Positions 29,008-37,409 of a stretch of DNA of 64,000 bases are shown piece after piece. The translations under genes and the position numbers were made by a program. A model generated the notes under the pieces. That model worked only from the letters and a program-made list of their open reading frames with translations. It had not been told where the DNA came from and searched no databases. Numbering within the stretch: the stretch's first letter is position 1; the number at the start of each line of letters is the position of its first letter. Source of the DNA: Aliarcobacter lanthieri (GTDB lineage Bacteria; Campylobacterota; Campylobacteria; Campylobacterales; Arcobacteraceae); contig NZ_CP053839.1 of assembly GCF_013201625.1 (NCBI RefSeq), positions 2,212,458 through 2,276,457 on the forward strand, in the 5' to 3' direction.

Positions 29008-29862
29008 TTAAAAACTTAAAACTCTTTTGGCATTTTTATGAAATAAATTATCCAAAATTTCATCTTTAAAACCTAATTCTAAAAAATCCTCTATTGTTTG
29101 CTTCATAGGTCTAAATGGATATGAAGTACCAAATAATAATTGGTCTTTAAAGAACCCATTTGCTGCTTCTACAAAAAGTTTACTCCCTGCTTGAAATAAA
29201 TACATGTCAGGTACTACAAAAACATTCTCATATCTAAATGCAACACCTATCATCTCATTTACATAAGGGTAACAACCATGACAAACAACTATTTTCAAAT
29301 TTGGAAACTCTCTTGCAACTCTTCCAATTGCTGCTGGATTTGTATGTTCGAGATTTGGAGTAGTTGGTCCTGACATAATAAATAAAGGTATATTCAAACT
29401 TTGACACAAATCATATACTGGTAAAAAATCTTTATCATCAAAATAAACTGCTGGTTTACCAAATGTGGGTTCAACATTTATACCTTTTAAGCCTAATATA
29501 TTTGTTGCTCTATAAATCTCTTCAAAAGTTTGTGCTATACCTTTTGTTTGTGGATCAACAGATGCAATTCCAATAAGTTCTTTGTATGGAGCCGTTATAT
29601 CTTTTATAACATCATTTGATATAGATAAATCAGGAGTATCTCTTCCAATTACTACTGCTTTTGATATTCCACTATCTCTAATCTCTTTTATATAACCATC
29701 TAAAGTAAAAGATTTTACAAAATGCTCATCATCTTTTGAACCAACTCTTCTATTTAACCACTTGGCAGTTTCATAACCTTTTGTATTTGGTGTTGAACCA
29801 TAAAATTCACCTAAAAGTGCAGGTCTACTCCTAAAATCTATAATTTCTCCACTATAACTCAT
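29008..29862 (-). CDS. Amidohydrolase-2 family metal-dependent hydrolase
   Basis: A 284-residue TIM-barrel protein of the amidohydrolase-related (Amidohydro_2) type: GLKGINVEPTFGKPAVYFDD, PLFIMSG, LKIVVCHGCYPYVNEMIG with its metal-site His, and LLFGTSYPFRP near the end. The usual N-terminal H-x-H is replaced by IIDFRSRP, so the metal site is partial. It lies 12 bp after the ssuB gene. It may process an organosulfur compound or a product of the monooxygenases; the reaction is not known. Confidence 0.8.
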   Translation of the reverse strand: MSYSGEIIDFRSRPALLGEFYGSTPNTKGYETAKWLNRRVGSKDDEHFVKSFTLDGYIKEIRDSGISKAVVIGRDTPDLSISNDVIKDITAPYKELIGIASVDPQTKGIAQTFEEIYRATNILGLKGINVEPTFGKPAVYFDDKDFLPVYDLCQSLNIPLFIMSGPTTPNLEHTNPAAIGRVAREFPNLKIVVCHGCYPYVNEMIGVAFRYENVFVVPDMYLFQAGSKLFVEAANGFFKDQLLFGTSYPFRPMKQTIEDFLELGFKDEILDNLFHKNAKRVLSF

Positions 29863-29874
29863 TTTTTTCCTTTT

Positions 29875-30612
29875 TTAAATATAGTACATAGTACCAAGAA
29901 CTCGTGATAAGATATCTGCTTCTAATCTAGCAAATTCTTGTGTTCCTCGCTCTCGCTGTCTTGGTAAATCTATTTTTAAATCAAGTGTAATTTTTCCATC
30001 TTCAATTAAAACAACTCTATCACCTAAAATAACAGCTTCACTCACATCATGAGTTACAAGTAGTACTGTAAACTCATGTTCTTGCCAAATTCTTTCTATT
30101 AATGCTTGCATCTCAATTCTTGTTAGTGCATCTAAAGCTCCCAAAGGCTCATCAAGAAGTAATAACTTTGGTTTATGTACCAATGCACGTGCTAAAGCAA
30201 CTCTTTGTTTTTGTCCACCTGATAAATTTGCTGGCCAATCATTTGCTCTTGCATGAAGCCCAACCTCATCTAAAGCATCAAGCGCTAGCTGATAAGACTC
30301 TTTTGGCAGTCCTAAAGCTACATTTTCTATAACTGTTTTCCAAGGTAACAATCTTGAATCTTGAAACATTATTCTTGTATTTGAATTTATACCTAAAGAT
30401 TCAACTCCATCTAAAAGAAGCTTTCCTGAACTTAATTTTTCAAGTCCACCAACTAATCTTAAAAATGTACTTTTCCCACAACCACTTTTTCCAACAATAC
30501 ATATAAATTCACCTTTATTTATATGTAAATCAAAATCACTCAAAACTACTCTATTACCAAAACTTTTTGTTAATCTAGTAGTTTTTATTTCTATACCACT
30601 TAATTCACTCAT
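29875..30612 (-). CDS. ssuB: Alkanesulfonate ABC transporter ATPase SsuB
   Basis: A 245-residue ATPase with Walker [11 protein letters not shown]-loop [10 protein letters not shown] typical of the SsuB/TauB group, signature [15 protein letters not shown], Walker [12 protein letters not shown] and VTHDVSEAV. Its start overlaps the ssuC stop by four bases. It energises SsuC import of alkanesulfonates. Confidence 0.93.
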   Translation of the reverse strand: MSELSGIEIKTTRLTKSFGNRVVLSDFDLHINKGEFICIVGKSGCGKSTFLRLVGGLEKLSSGKLLLDGVESLGINSNTRIMFQDSRLLPWKTVIENVALGLPKESYQLALDALDEVGLHARANDWPANLSGGQKQRVALARALVHKPKLLLLDEPLGALDALTRIEMQALIERIWQEHEFTVLLVTHDVSEAVILGDRVVLIEDGKITLDLKIDLPRQRERGTQEFARLEADILSRVLGTMYYI

Positions 30613-31394
30613 TTTTGATATCCTTTATGCCATTTTAAATATTTTTTCTCTAATATAGAAGCTAAAACATCAGAAATCTTTCCTAAGAATGCATATAATA
30701 AAATCCCTAAAACCATTACATCTGTTTGTAAAAATTCTCTTGCATTCATTGTCATATAACCTATTCCAGCATTTGAAGCTATTGTTTCTGCTACAATCAA
30801 ATAAAGCCACATAAAACCTAACGACATTCTAAGCCCAACTAAAATAGATGGCATTGCTCCTGGTAATATAACATTTTTAAACAATCCATAAGGAGTTAAT
30901 CCATAAACTCTTCCCATTTCTATTAAATCTTTATCTACACTTCTTAAGCCGTGAAAAGTATTTAAATATATTGGAAAAAAGACTGCTAATGCTAGTAAAA
31001 ATATCTTACTAAATTCTCCAATTCCAAACCATAAAATAACTAAAGGAACTAAAGCCAAAAGAGGTATAGTTCTAATCATTTGAATAGTTGAATCAAGTAA
31101 ATCTTCTGCTAATCTTGATAATCCAGTAATAAACCCTAAAAGAAATCCAATACTTCCACCAATCAATAATCCTAATAATGCTCTTTGTAAACTAACTAAA
31201 AAATGGTGAATTAACTCACCATTTGCTGTAAGAACAACTCCTGCTTTTATAACATCAAGAGGAGCTGGCATAACTCTTGAAGAAAGTAATCCACTTTGAA
31301 CTACTATTTGCCAAATAACTAAAATTAAAACTGGAATTAACCAAACTATAAAATTATCAATCAAACCTTTTTTTATTCTATTTATGAGTTTCAT
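30609..31394 (-). CDS. ssuC: Alkanesulfonate ABC transporter permease SsuC
   Basis: A 261-residue permease with about six helices, [17 protein letters not shown] SsuC opening (here [19 protein letters not shown]), the loop [20 protein letters not shown] and the [15 protein letters not shown] coupling helix region ([15 protein letters not shown]). Its first 17 bases overlap the end of ssuD and its last four overlap ssuB, so translation is coupled. Confidence 0.93.
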   Translation of the reverse strand: MKLINRIKKGLIDNFIVWLIPVLILVIWQIVVQSGLLSSRVMPAPLDVIKAGVVLTANGELIHHFLVSLQRALLGLLIGGSIGFLLGFITGLSRLAEDLLDSTIQMIRTIPLLALVPLVILWFGIGEFSKIFLLALAVFFPIYLNTFHGLRSVDKDLIEMGRVYGLTPYGLFKNVILPGAMPSILVGLRMSLGFMWLYLIVAETIASNAGIGYMTMNAREFLQTDVMVLGILLYAFLGKISDVLASILEKKYLKWHKGYQK

Positions 31395-32532
31395 AATTTA
31401 AAACTCCTCCAAAGGTTTCAGCCTTTGCAAGTCCTACTAATTTTTCTCTTGTTTTACTTGGTAATAATGGAAATACAAGTTCTGCAAATTTATATGCTTC
31501 TTCAAGATGAGGATAGCCAGAGAATACAAAAGTATCAACTCCCATATTTGCATATTCAGTTATTCTTTCAACTATAATTTCAGGACTTCCAACAAGTGCT
31601 GTTGCACAACCTTCTCTAGCAAGCCCAATCCCAGCCCATAAATTTGGACTAATTTCAAGTTCTTCTCTAGTTCTTGATTTTCCACCATTTGTTAAAATAG
31701 TCATTCTCTTTTGCCCAATAGACTCTCTTTTCTCTAATACTTTGTGATGTTGTTCTATTGTTTCATCATCAAGTTTACTTATCAATTTATCAGCTACACT
31801 CCATGCTTCTTCTTCTGTTTCTCGTACAATTACATGAAGCCTTACGCCAAATCTCAAAGTTCTTCCATACTTTGAAGCTCTTCTTTTAAGGTCTTCAATT
31901 TTTTCTTTAACATCTTGTGGTTTTTCACCCCAAGTTATATATAAATCAACCTTTTGTGCAGCTAATTCTCTTGCTTCTTCTGATGAGCCTCCAAAAAATA
32001 AAGGTGGAGTTGGGTTTTGAACAGGAGGATATAAAAGTTTTGCATTTGTTGTTTTATAAAATTTTCCATTAAAATTAACAACTTTCTTTTCATAACTTGA
32101 TTTTAAAATATCTCTCCATAAATCAACAAATTCAGCTGCAGCTTGATATCGTTCTTCTGGTTTTTGATATAAACCATCTCCTTCAAGTTCTGTTTTATCA
32201 CCACCAGCAACAAGATTTAAAGCTACTCTTCCATTTGAAAATCTATCAAGAGTTGCTGTCATTCTTGCTGCTAAAGCTGGTTGTAAAAGTCCAGGTCTAA
32301 GTGCTACTAAAAATTTCAAATTTTGTGTAGCACCTATTAGACTTGAAGCAATAACCCAAGGATCTTCACATAGCCTTCCTGTTGGAATTAAAACTCCATC
32401 AAATCCTAAATTATCAGCTGCAACTGCTATTTGTTTTGAGTAATTAAAATCTATTGCTCTTGCACCAGTTTTACCACCGATATATTGACTATCTCCAAAT
32501 GTAGGTATAAACCAAAATATATTTAAAGCCAT
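31378..32532 (-). CDS. ssuD: FMNH2-dependent alkanesulfonate monooxygenase SsuD (copy 1)
   Basis: A 384-residue luciferase-fold enzyme that matches E. coli SsuD along its length: [31 protein letters not shown] with the conserved Cys, [56 protein letters not shown] and [15 protein letters not shown]. It frees sulfite from alkanesulfonates. The copy at 26845-28011 is closely related, differing for example at Leu/Ser in GR(L/S)CEDP, so the pair may have split substrates. Confidence 0.93.
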   Translation of the reverse strand: MALNIFWFIPTFGDSQYIGGKTGARAIDFNYSKQIAVAADNLGFDGVLIPTGRLCEDPWVIASSLIGATQNLKFLVALRPGLLQPALAARMTATLDRFSNGRVALNLVAGGDKTELEGDGLYQKPEERYQAAAEFVDLWRDILKSSYEKKVVNFNGKFYKTTNAKLLYPPVQNPTPPLFFGGSSEEARELAAQKVDLYITWGEKPQDVKEKIEDLKRRASKYGRTLRFGVRLHVIVRETEEEAWSVADKLISKLDDETIEQHHKVLEKRESIGQKRMTILTNGGKSRTREELEISPNLWAGIGLAREGCATALVGSPEIIVERITEYANMGVDTFVFSGYPHLEEAYKFAELVFPLLPSKTREKLVGLAKAETFGGVLNYETHK

Positions 32533-32544
32533 TGTTCTTTCTCC

Positions 32545-33489
32545 TTATTTATTGTTCTCAGGTATCCAAACAACACTTTTGATATCTAATTTTTTTGGAA
32601 TAAGTTTTAAATCATAAAAAGTATCTGCTATATCTTGTTGATCATTAATAACTTTTGGTGTTAAATATTGTGTTTGAAATACTGCTCTTTTATGTGATAG
32701 TTCTAATGCCTCAACTTCTAATCCATTTACTTTAGAAAGAATTTCAGCTGTTTTAAGAGGTTCTTTAGTTAAATAATCATCAACTGTTTTTATTTCATCA
32801 AAAACAATATCTAATACTTCTTTATTCTTAGTGTAACTTTCTTCAACTAAATAAAATTGGTAGTTGTTTACTAATCCCTCACCATCTCTTAACTTTTTAG
32901 CGCCAATTTTTAACTCTGCAGCAGCATAAAATGGATCCCAAATTACCCAAGCATCAACACTACCTTTTTCAAAAGCTGCTCTTGCATCTGCTGGAGGTAA
33001 AAATGTTGGTATTATGTCACTATATTTTAAACCCGCTTCTTCTAAAGCTTTTACTAATAAATAGTGGACATTTGAACCCTTATTTAATGCAACTTTTTTA
33101 CCTTTTAAATCTGCTACTGTTTTAATAGGTGAACTTTCTTGTACTATAATAGCTTCAGATTTTGGGAAAGCTGTCTTATAAGCTATATACTTTATTTTTG
33201 CATTTGCAGCTTGTGCAAATATTGGAGGAGTTTCCCCAACTGTTCCTAAATCTATACTTCCGACATTTAATCCTTCGAGTAATTGGGGACCTGCTGGAAA
33301 TTCTATCCAAGTTACTTTTACACCAATTTTTTCTAATCTTTTCTCTAATTTTCCAGAATCTTTTATTAGGACAAAGCCTGGATCTGATTTTTGATATCCT
33401 ATTCGTAATTGTTCAGTTTTTGATGCTCCAAAACCCAATATAGGGATAATTGAAACTATTGTTATAAAACTTCTAAATATTCTTTTCAT
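32545..33489 (-). CDS. ssuA: Alkanesulfonate-binding protein SsuA (copy 1)
   Basis: A 314-residue secreted protein, first gene of the organosulfur operon. It follows E. coli SsuA closely: [75 protein letters not shown]. The 295-bp gap upstream carries the shared promoter and operator, the second MMCDMC leader frame and copy 4 of the ACACTAAAT palindrome. Confidence 0.93.
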   Translation of the reverse strand: MKRIFRSFITIVSIIPILGFGASKTEQLRIGYQKSDPGFVLIKDSGKLEKRLEKIGVKVTWIEFPAGPQLLEGLNVGSIDLGTVGETPPIFAQAANAKIKYIAYKTAFPKSEAIIVQESSPIKTVADLKGKKVALNKGSNVHYLLVKALEEAGLKYSDIIPTFLPPADARAAFEKGSVDAWVIWDPFYAAAELKIGAKKLRDGEGLVNNYQFYLVEESYTKNKEVLDIVFDEIKTVDDYLTKEPLKTAEILSKVNGLEVEALELSHKRAVFQTQYLTPKVINDQQDIADTFYDLKLIPKKLDIKSVVWIPENNK

Positions 33490-33510
33490 AAATTTTTCCT
33501 CTTATAAATA

Positions 33511-33533
33511 ATATACACTAAATGTATGATAAT
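33511..33533. promoter_or_regulatory. ACACTAAAT palindrome, copy 4 (before ssuA copy 1)
   Basis: ATACACTAAATGTAT at 33513-33527 has arms ATACA and TGTAT around CTAAA and continues GATAAT as in the sbp copy. It ends about 22 bases before the ssuA start codon. Confidence 0.55.
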
Positions 33534-33566
33534 TAAAGATCCTTTTAAAATCTCACCAATAACTCA

Positions 33567-33614
33567 TTAAAATATTTTTACTTTTTTAAAATATCTACAC
33601 ATATCGCACATCAT
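33567..33614 (-). CDS. Leader peptide MMCDMCRYFKKVKIF
   Basis: A 15-codon open frame in the leader of the organosulfur operon, starting ATGATG at 33614 with AAAGGA upstream and ending TAA at 33567-33569. Its first six residues equal those of the leader before sbp (22800-22844); the rest differs but stays basic. In both leaders the stop codon is followed within about 10 bases by GGTGAGATTTT, which may belong to a hairpin that responds to ribosome position. The shared Cys codons at positions 3 and 6 point to cysteine-dependent control. Confidence 0.75.
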   Translation of the reverse strand: MMCDMCRYFKKVKIF

Positions 33615-33632
33615 TTTTTATCCTTTCTACTA

Positions 33633-33663
33633 AGATGAATAAATAGTTTTATATCTATCATCT
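33633..33663 (-). promoter_or_regulatory. Possible 5' leader stem (second copy)
   Basis: AGATGA and TCATCT on the minus strand, 19 bases apart, can pair at the start of the transcript. The sbp leader has AGGTGA and TCACCT at the same place, and the cysT leader has AGATGA and TCATCT in its hairpin. Confidence 0.45.
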
Positions 33664-33706
33664 ATTAAATTGGTGAAATAATACTACTAAAAATACTTTT
33701 TGTCAA
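33657..33706 (-). promoter_or_regulatory. Organosulfur (ssu) operon promoter with Rrf2-type operator
   Basis: On the minus strand: TTGACA (33701-33706), 17 bases, TATTAT (33678-33683), one base, then TCACCAATTTAATAGATGA (33658-33676). Confidence 0.8.
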
Positions 33707-33784
33707 TAGTTTGTAAAATATTTTTTACTATATTTCTATAATTTCTTTAAAACAAGAGCTTCAACTCTTATTTTAAAAAGAATT

Positions 33785-34525
33785 TTAATCTTCAAATTGA
33801 AAAATATTTAAAAACTCTTTTGCTCTTTGTGTTTTTGGATTTGTAAAAAAATCTTTTGGGTGAGATTCTTCACAAATTTTTCCACCATCTAAAAATACTA
33901 TTCTATTTGCAACTGATTTTGCAAATCCCATTTCATGAGTAACTATAAACATAGTCATACCTGATTTTGCTAAATTCAAAATTACATCTAAAACTTCTCT
34001 TACCATTTCAGGGTCTAAAGAAGCTGTAACTTCATCAAAAAGCATAACTTCAGGGTTCATACATAAAGCTCTAACAATTGCAATTCTTTGTTTTTGCCCA
34101 CCTGATAACTCTCTTGGATATGCAAATTTTCTATCTTCTAGTCCAACTTTTTTTAAAAGTTCTTCTGCTTGAAGCATCACTTCTTCTTTAACTCTTTTTT
34201 GAACTTTTAAAGGTGCTAATAAAATATTATCAATTACATTTAAGTGTGGAAATAGTTCATAATTTTGGAACACCATACCTATTTTTTGTCTTATCTTCAT
34301 CCAATCAGAATTTTTATCATGTATATTCTTACCTTGAAAGATTATTTCTCCACCTTGTATATTTTCAAGTCCATTTATTGTTCTTAAAAGGGTACTCTTA
34401 CCACAGCCAGAAGGTCCTAAAAGTACGACAACTTCACCTTTCTTTATAGATAAATCAATTCCATTTATAACTGTTTTATCGCCATATTTTTTTATAAGGT
34501 TCTTTATATCAATTAAATTATCCAT
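33785..34525 (-). CDS. Polar amino acid (cysteine) ABC transporter ATPase
   Basis: A 246-residue ATPase of the GlnQ/HisP class: Walker [25 protein letters not shown], signature [15 protein letters not shown], Walker [24 protein letters not shown]. The usual DEPTSALD reads DEVTASLD. It is the last gene of a four-gene unit with two permeases and a CjaA-like binding protein, under the sulfur-island operator, so cysteine or cystine is the likely cargo. Confidence 0.92.
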   Translation of the reverse strand: MDNLIDIKNLIKKYGDKTVINGIDLSIKKGEVVVLLGPSGCGKSTLLRTINGLENIQGGEIIFQGKNIHDKNSDWMKIRQKIGMVFQNYELFPHLNVIDNILLAPLKVQKRVKEEVMLQAEELLKKVGLEDRKFAYPRELSGGQKQRIAIVRALCMNPEVMLFDEVTASLDPEMVREVLDVILNLAKSGMTMFIVTHEMGFAKSVANRIVFLDGGKICEESHPKDFFTNPKTQRAKEFLNIFQFED

Positions 34526-34532
34526 ACTTTTC

Positions 34533-35210
34533 CTATTTATTCCATCTATTTTCTAAAACTTTTGCAAATTTTGACATTGGATAACAAATGATAAAATATA
34601 TAACAAATATAAATCCATATATCCAAAATGCTGCATCTGGTACTCTTAAAACATTACTTTCTATTATTTGTTGTCCTACTTTTATAACATCAACAACACC
34701 TATCATTATAACCAAAGAAGTTGTTTTTATCATTCTTGTTGTTAGATTTATAACTCCAGGTATAACTCTTTTAAATGATAGTGGAATTAAAATATAAATA
34801 TAAACTTGCAATTTATTAAATCCCAATGCTAAAGCTACATCACTATTATGTTTAGGAATTGATTCCATAGCCCCTCTTGTTATATCACCAATTTCAGCTA
34901 TTCCCCATAAAACAAATACATAAATAGCTACAAATTCTCCACTTATATCAATATCAAATAAGCTGGGAACTACAAAATAAAATACAAATAATAATACTAA
35001 AATAGGAATAATTCTGAAAACTTCTAAATAAAATCTACAAAAAAATCTTACTATCTTGTTTCTTGAAGTATATATTATTCCAAAAATAACTCCAAATATT
35101 AAACTTAATAATATAGAAATAAATGCAATTTGAATAGTATTTAAAGTACCTTCTAAGATTCTTAGTAGATTATTGCCTTCAAATATCAGATCAATTCCCG
35201 TGCTCTGCAT
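34533..35210 (-). CDS. Amino acid ABC transporter permease
   Basis: A 225-residue permease of the His/Glu/Gln/Arg family: [23 protein letters not shown] at the N-terminus, the [17 protein letters not shown] segment and the coupling loop [27 protein letters not shown]. It overlaps the end of the preceding permease by 20 bp and pairs with it to form the channel. Confidence 0.9.
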   Translation of the reverse strand: MQSTGIDLIFEGNNLLRILEGTLNTIQIAFISILLSLIFGVIFGIIYTSRNKIVRFFCRFYLEVFRIIPILVLLFVFYFVVPSLFDIDISGEFVAIYVFVLWGIAEIGDITRGAMESIPKHNSDVALALGFNKLQVYIYILIPLSFKRVIPGVINLTTRMIKTTSLVIMIGVVDVIKVGQQIIESNVLRVPDAAFWIYGFIFVIYFIICYPMSKFAKVLENRWNK

Positions 35211-35850
35211 ATCGCATCTTCCTTTCTATATAAGATAAAACTATTGAAAGTGGTAGAAGAATTATCAAATAAAATACTACTAACATAAACATAATCTCAT
35301 AAGTCATATAATAAACACCAATTAATGTTTTACTCAAACTCACTAACTCTTTTACAGCTATTATTCCAACAACAGAAGTTTCTTTTACTAAGAAAATAGC
35401 ATTTGCAGCAATTAAAGGGATAGATACACTGAGTGCTTGTGGTAATATAACAAACCTAAAAAGTTGAACATTGTTCATTCCTAAACTCAAACCTGATTCT
35501 ATTTGATTTTTATGTACAGCCTCTATTCCTGCTCTTAAAGCCTCACTCATATAACTTCCACCAAGAAAACTCAAACCAATAATTGCACAAACTTGTTCAT
35601 CAAGCTTAATTCCAAATTTTGGTAAACCATAATATAAGAAGAATAGTTGAATAAGTAAAGGGGTATTTCTTGATAATTCAATATAAGCATTGACTAAAGA
35701 GTTTAAGAAAACATTCTCTTTAGCCAATATCAAGTTACAGACTAATCCTATGATTAAGGAAAAGAATATACCTATAAATGCAAGTTTTATAGTAACTAAT
35801 AAAGCTTTTTGGAATAGAGGTGAAACCTCTATAATAAAATTTATATCCAT
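35191..35850 (-). CDS. Amino acid ABC transporter permease
   Basis: A 219-residue permease of the same family: ALLVTIKLAFIGIFFSLIIGL, ELSRNTPLLIQLFFLYYGLP, and coupling loop SGLSLGMNNVQLFRFVILPQAL. It follows the binding-protein gene by 6 bp and is the partner of the permease at 34533-35210. Confidence 0.92.
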   Translation of the reverse strand: MDINFIIEVSPLFQKALLVTIKLAFIGIFFSLIIGLVCNLILAKENVFLNSLVNAYIELSRNTPLLIQLFFLYYGLPKFGIKLDEQVCAIIGLSFLGGSYMSEALRAGIEAVHKNQIESGLSLGMNNVQLFRFVILPQALSVSIPLIAANAIFLVKETSVVGIIAVKELVSLSKTLIGVYYMTYEIMFMLVVFYLIILLPLSIVLSYIERKMRYAEHGN

Positions 35851-35856
35851 ATTAGC

Positions 35857-36699
35857 TTATTTTTTTCCACCTTCGATTATAACTGATTCAATATTTACAG
35901 AATCACCATATATAGGTTTTAAAGTTTCATTATATGCTTTTTCAATAAATTTTTCTTCACCAAGTTTTGCTAAAGTTTCATTAATCCAATTTAGTAAAAT
36001 TGTATTTCCTTTTTTTACTGCTGGTGCAATAGTATCTTGTGGTCCTAAAGCATCAATTCCTACTGTAAATCCTTCATTTTGCTTTGCCCATGCAAAAAGT
36101 AAAGTATTATCGTGAGTAAGTGCAACACCTCTACCATCTTTTAAAGCAGCAAATGATTCTGAATTATGATCAAAACTTAATACATCAATTTCTGGATGAT
36201 TTTTTGTAAAATATACATCTGCTGTTGTACCTTTTGTGATTATAAGTTTTTTACCTTTTAAATCTTCAACTGTTTTAATAGGATTTTTATCTGATGATGC
36301 AACACCAATAGCTACTTTCATATATGGATTTGCAAAATCAACTTTTTTTTGTCTTTCTGGTGTTACAGTAAAGTTTGCTAATACGATATCAACTTTATTT
36401 GTAACTAAATACTCAACTCTATTTGCTGCTTCTAAATTAATAAATTCAACTTTATTTTCATCACCTAAAAGTTCTTTTGTTAATCTTTTAGCAATAACAA
36501 TATCAAATCCTTGATGTTTTCCATTACTATCAAGGTAACCAAATGGAGCTTTATCACTAAATACTCCTATTCTTATTTTTCCTTTTTCTTTGATAATATC
36601 AATAGAATTTTTATCTTTTGCACTTGCTGTTAGTGCTAAAGCAGGAATAATAGCTAGTGAAATCACTATCTTTTTTAGTGTTTGAACTATGTTTTTCAT
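35857..36699 (-). CDS. CjaA-like cysteine-binding periplasmic protein
   Basis: A 280-residue secreted protein with signal ending LALTASA. It resembles Campylobacter CjaA, a known cysteine-binding protein: GKIRIGVFSDKAPFGYLD, VEFINLEAANRVEYLVTNKV, DIVLANFTVTPERQKKVDF, ITKGTTADVYFTKN, ALTHDNTLLFAW, and terminal VIIEGGKK. It leads the cysteine importer operon, which starts from a promoter with the island's shared operator 36 bases upstream. Confidence 0.9.
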   Translation of the reverse strand: MKNIVQTLKKIVISLAIIPALALTASAKDKNSIDIIKEKGKIRIGVFSDKAPFGYLDSNGKHQGFDIVIAKRLTKELLGDENKVEFINLEAANRVEYLVTNKVDIVLANFTVTPERQKKVDFANPYMKVAIGVASSDKNPIKTVEDLKGKKLIITKGTTADVYFTKNHPEIDVLSFDHNSESFAALKDGRGVALTHDNTLLFAWAKQNEGFTVGIDALGPQDTIAPAVKKGNTILLNWINETLAKLGEEKFIEKAYNETLKPIYGDSVNIESVIIEGGKK

Positions 36700-36734
36700 T
36701 TTTTTCCTTTTTTGACAATTTTATCATAGATTTA

Positions 36735-36783
36735 TCATCTATTAAATTGGTGATATTATATAAATAAAAAATATCTTTGTCAA
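36735..36783 (-). promoter_or_regulatory. Cysteine importer promoter with Rrf2-type operator
   Basis: On the minus strand: TTGACA (36778-36783), 17 bases, TATAAT (36755-36760), one base, then TCACCAATTTAATAGATGA (36735-36753), identical to the operator of the ssu operon. No MMCDMC leader follows. Confidence 0.8.
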
Positions 36784-36826
36784 TAGTTTTTTACTTAAAT
36801 ATTTAAAAAAGTCTTTTGAGACCCTT

Positions 36827-37285
36827 TTAAATCCCCAATCCACCAACAAACTCCTCTTTTAAAACATCTTCTTTTGTAACTGGCGCTTGATTTAAACAAG
36901 AAGCAATTGTAGTCTTGTCCAAAATCTGTGCTGTTAAATTTCTAATATTTAAAAATACTCTTCTAAAATAACATTTTCCTTCTTGACTACATGGTTCATA
37001 GTTAGAAACTGAAACACAAGATATCATAGCTATCATACCTTCAAAATATCTTATAACTTCTCCCATTGTTATTTCATCTGCACCTTTTGCTAAAACATAT
37101 CCACCATATCGTCCAGGAATACTTTTTACCCAACCTGCTCTATTCATCTCAAGCATAATATTTTCTAAAAATCTTCTTGGAACGTCAACTGATTCTGATA
37201 ATTCTCTAATTGAAATTAGATTATCAGCTTCTGCTATTGCAAATAATGCTCTTAAAGCATAATCTGTCTTTTTTGATACTTTCAT
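36827..37285 (-). CDS. Rrf2-family transcriptional regulator, candidate sulfur-island repressor
   Basis: The start is placed at ATG 37283-37285 (MKVSKKTDYALRALFAIAEA, the usual Rrf2 opening); a GTG three codons earlier is less likely. The 152-residue protein has a winged helix (ISIRELSESVDVPRRFLENIM, then WVKSIPGRYGGYVLA) and a Cys cluster Cys90, Cys99, Cys105 (C-x8-C-x5-C), like the Fe-S ligands of IscR and RirA. It ends GGLGI. It lies between its own operator-bearing promoter and that of the cysteine importer. The matching operators make it the prime candidate for a cysteine or Fe-S responsive repressor, comparable in role to CymR. Confidence 0.9.
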   Translation of the reverse strand: MKVSKKTDYALRALFAIAEADNLISIRELSESVDVPRRFLENIMLEMNRAGWVKSIPGRYGGYVLAKGADEITMGEVIRYFEGMIAMISCVSVSNYEPCSQEGKCYFRRVFLNIRNLTAQILDKTTIASCLNQAPVTKEDVLKEEFVGGLGI

Positions 37286-37289
37286 ATTT

Positions 37290-37338
37290 ATCACCTACCT
37301 AATAGATAAATTATAATTAATTTTCAATTTTGTGTCAA
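37290..37338 (-). promoter_or_regulatory. Rrf2 regulator gene's own promoter and operator
   Basis: On the minus strand: TTGACA (37333-37338), 17 bases, TATAAT (37310-37315), then TTATCTATTAGGTAGGTGA (37291-37309). The GGTGA half lies just before the ATG and probably doubles as its ribosome binding site. This predicts autorepression. Confidence 0.75.
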
Positions 37339-37343
37339 GATAG

Positions 37344-37377
37344 AAAAAGGGAAGAAACAAAAGTTTCTTCCCTTTTT
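37344..37377. terminator. Strong two-way terminator after typA
   Basis: AAAAAGGGAAGAAAC (37344-37358) and GTTTCTTCCCTTTTT (37363-37377) pair perfectly around AAAA, with T-runs on both sides. It ends typA transcription just before the Rrf2 promoter. Confidence 0.9.
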
Positions 37378-37409
37378 TATATATCTTCTATAATTTTATT
37401 TATAAAAAA

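Noticed and set aside
33567..33676. Pairing of the operator's TCACCAAT with ATTGGTGA after the second leader frame as an RNA stem
   Set aside because: The expected transcription start lies within the operator, so the first arm would probably not be in the RNA.
36699..36727. A short frame beginning MIKLSKKEK in the leader of the cysteine importer as a third leader peptide
   Set aside because: It runs out of frame into the CjaA-like gene, lacks the MMCDMC start and has no ribosome site.
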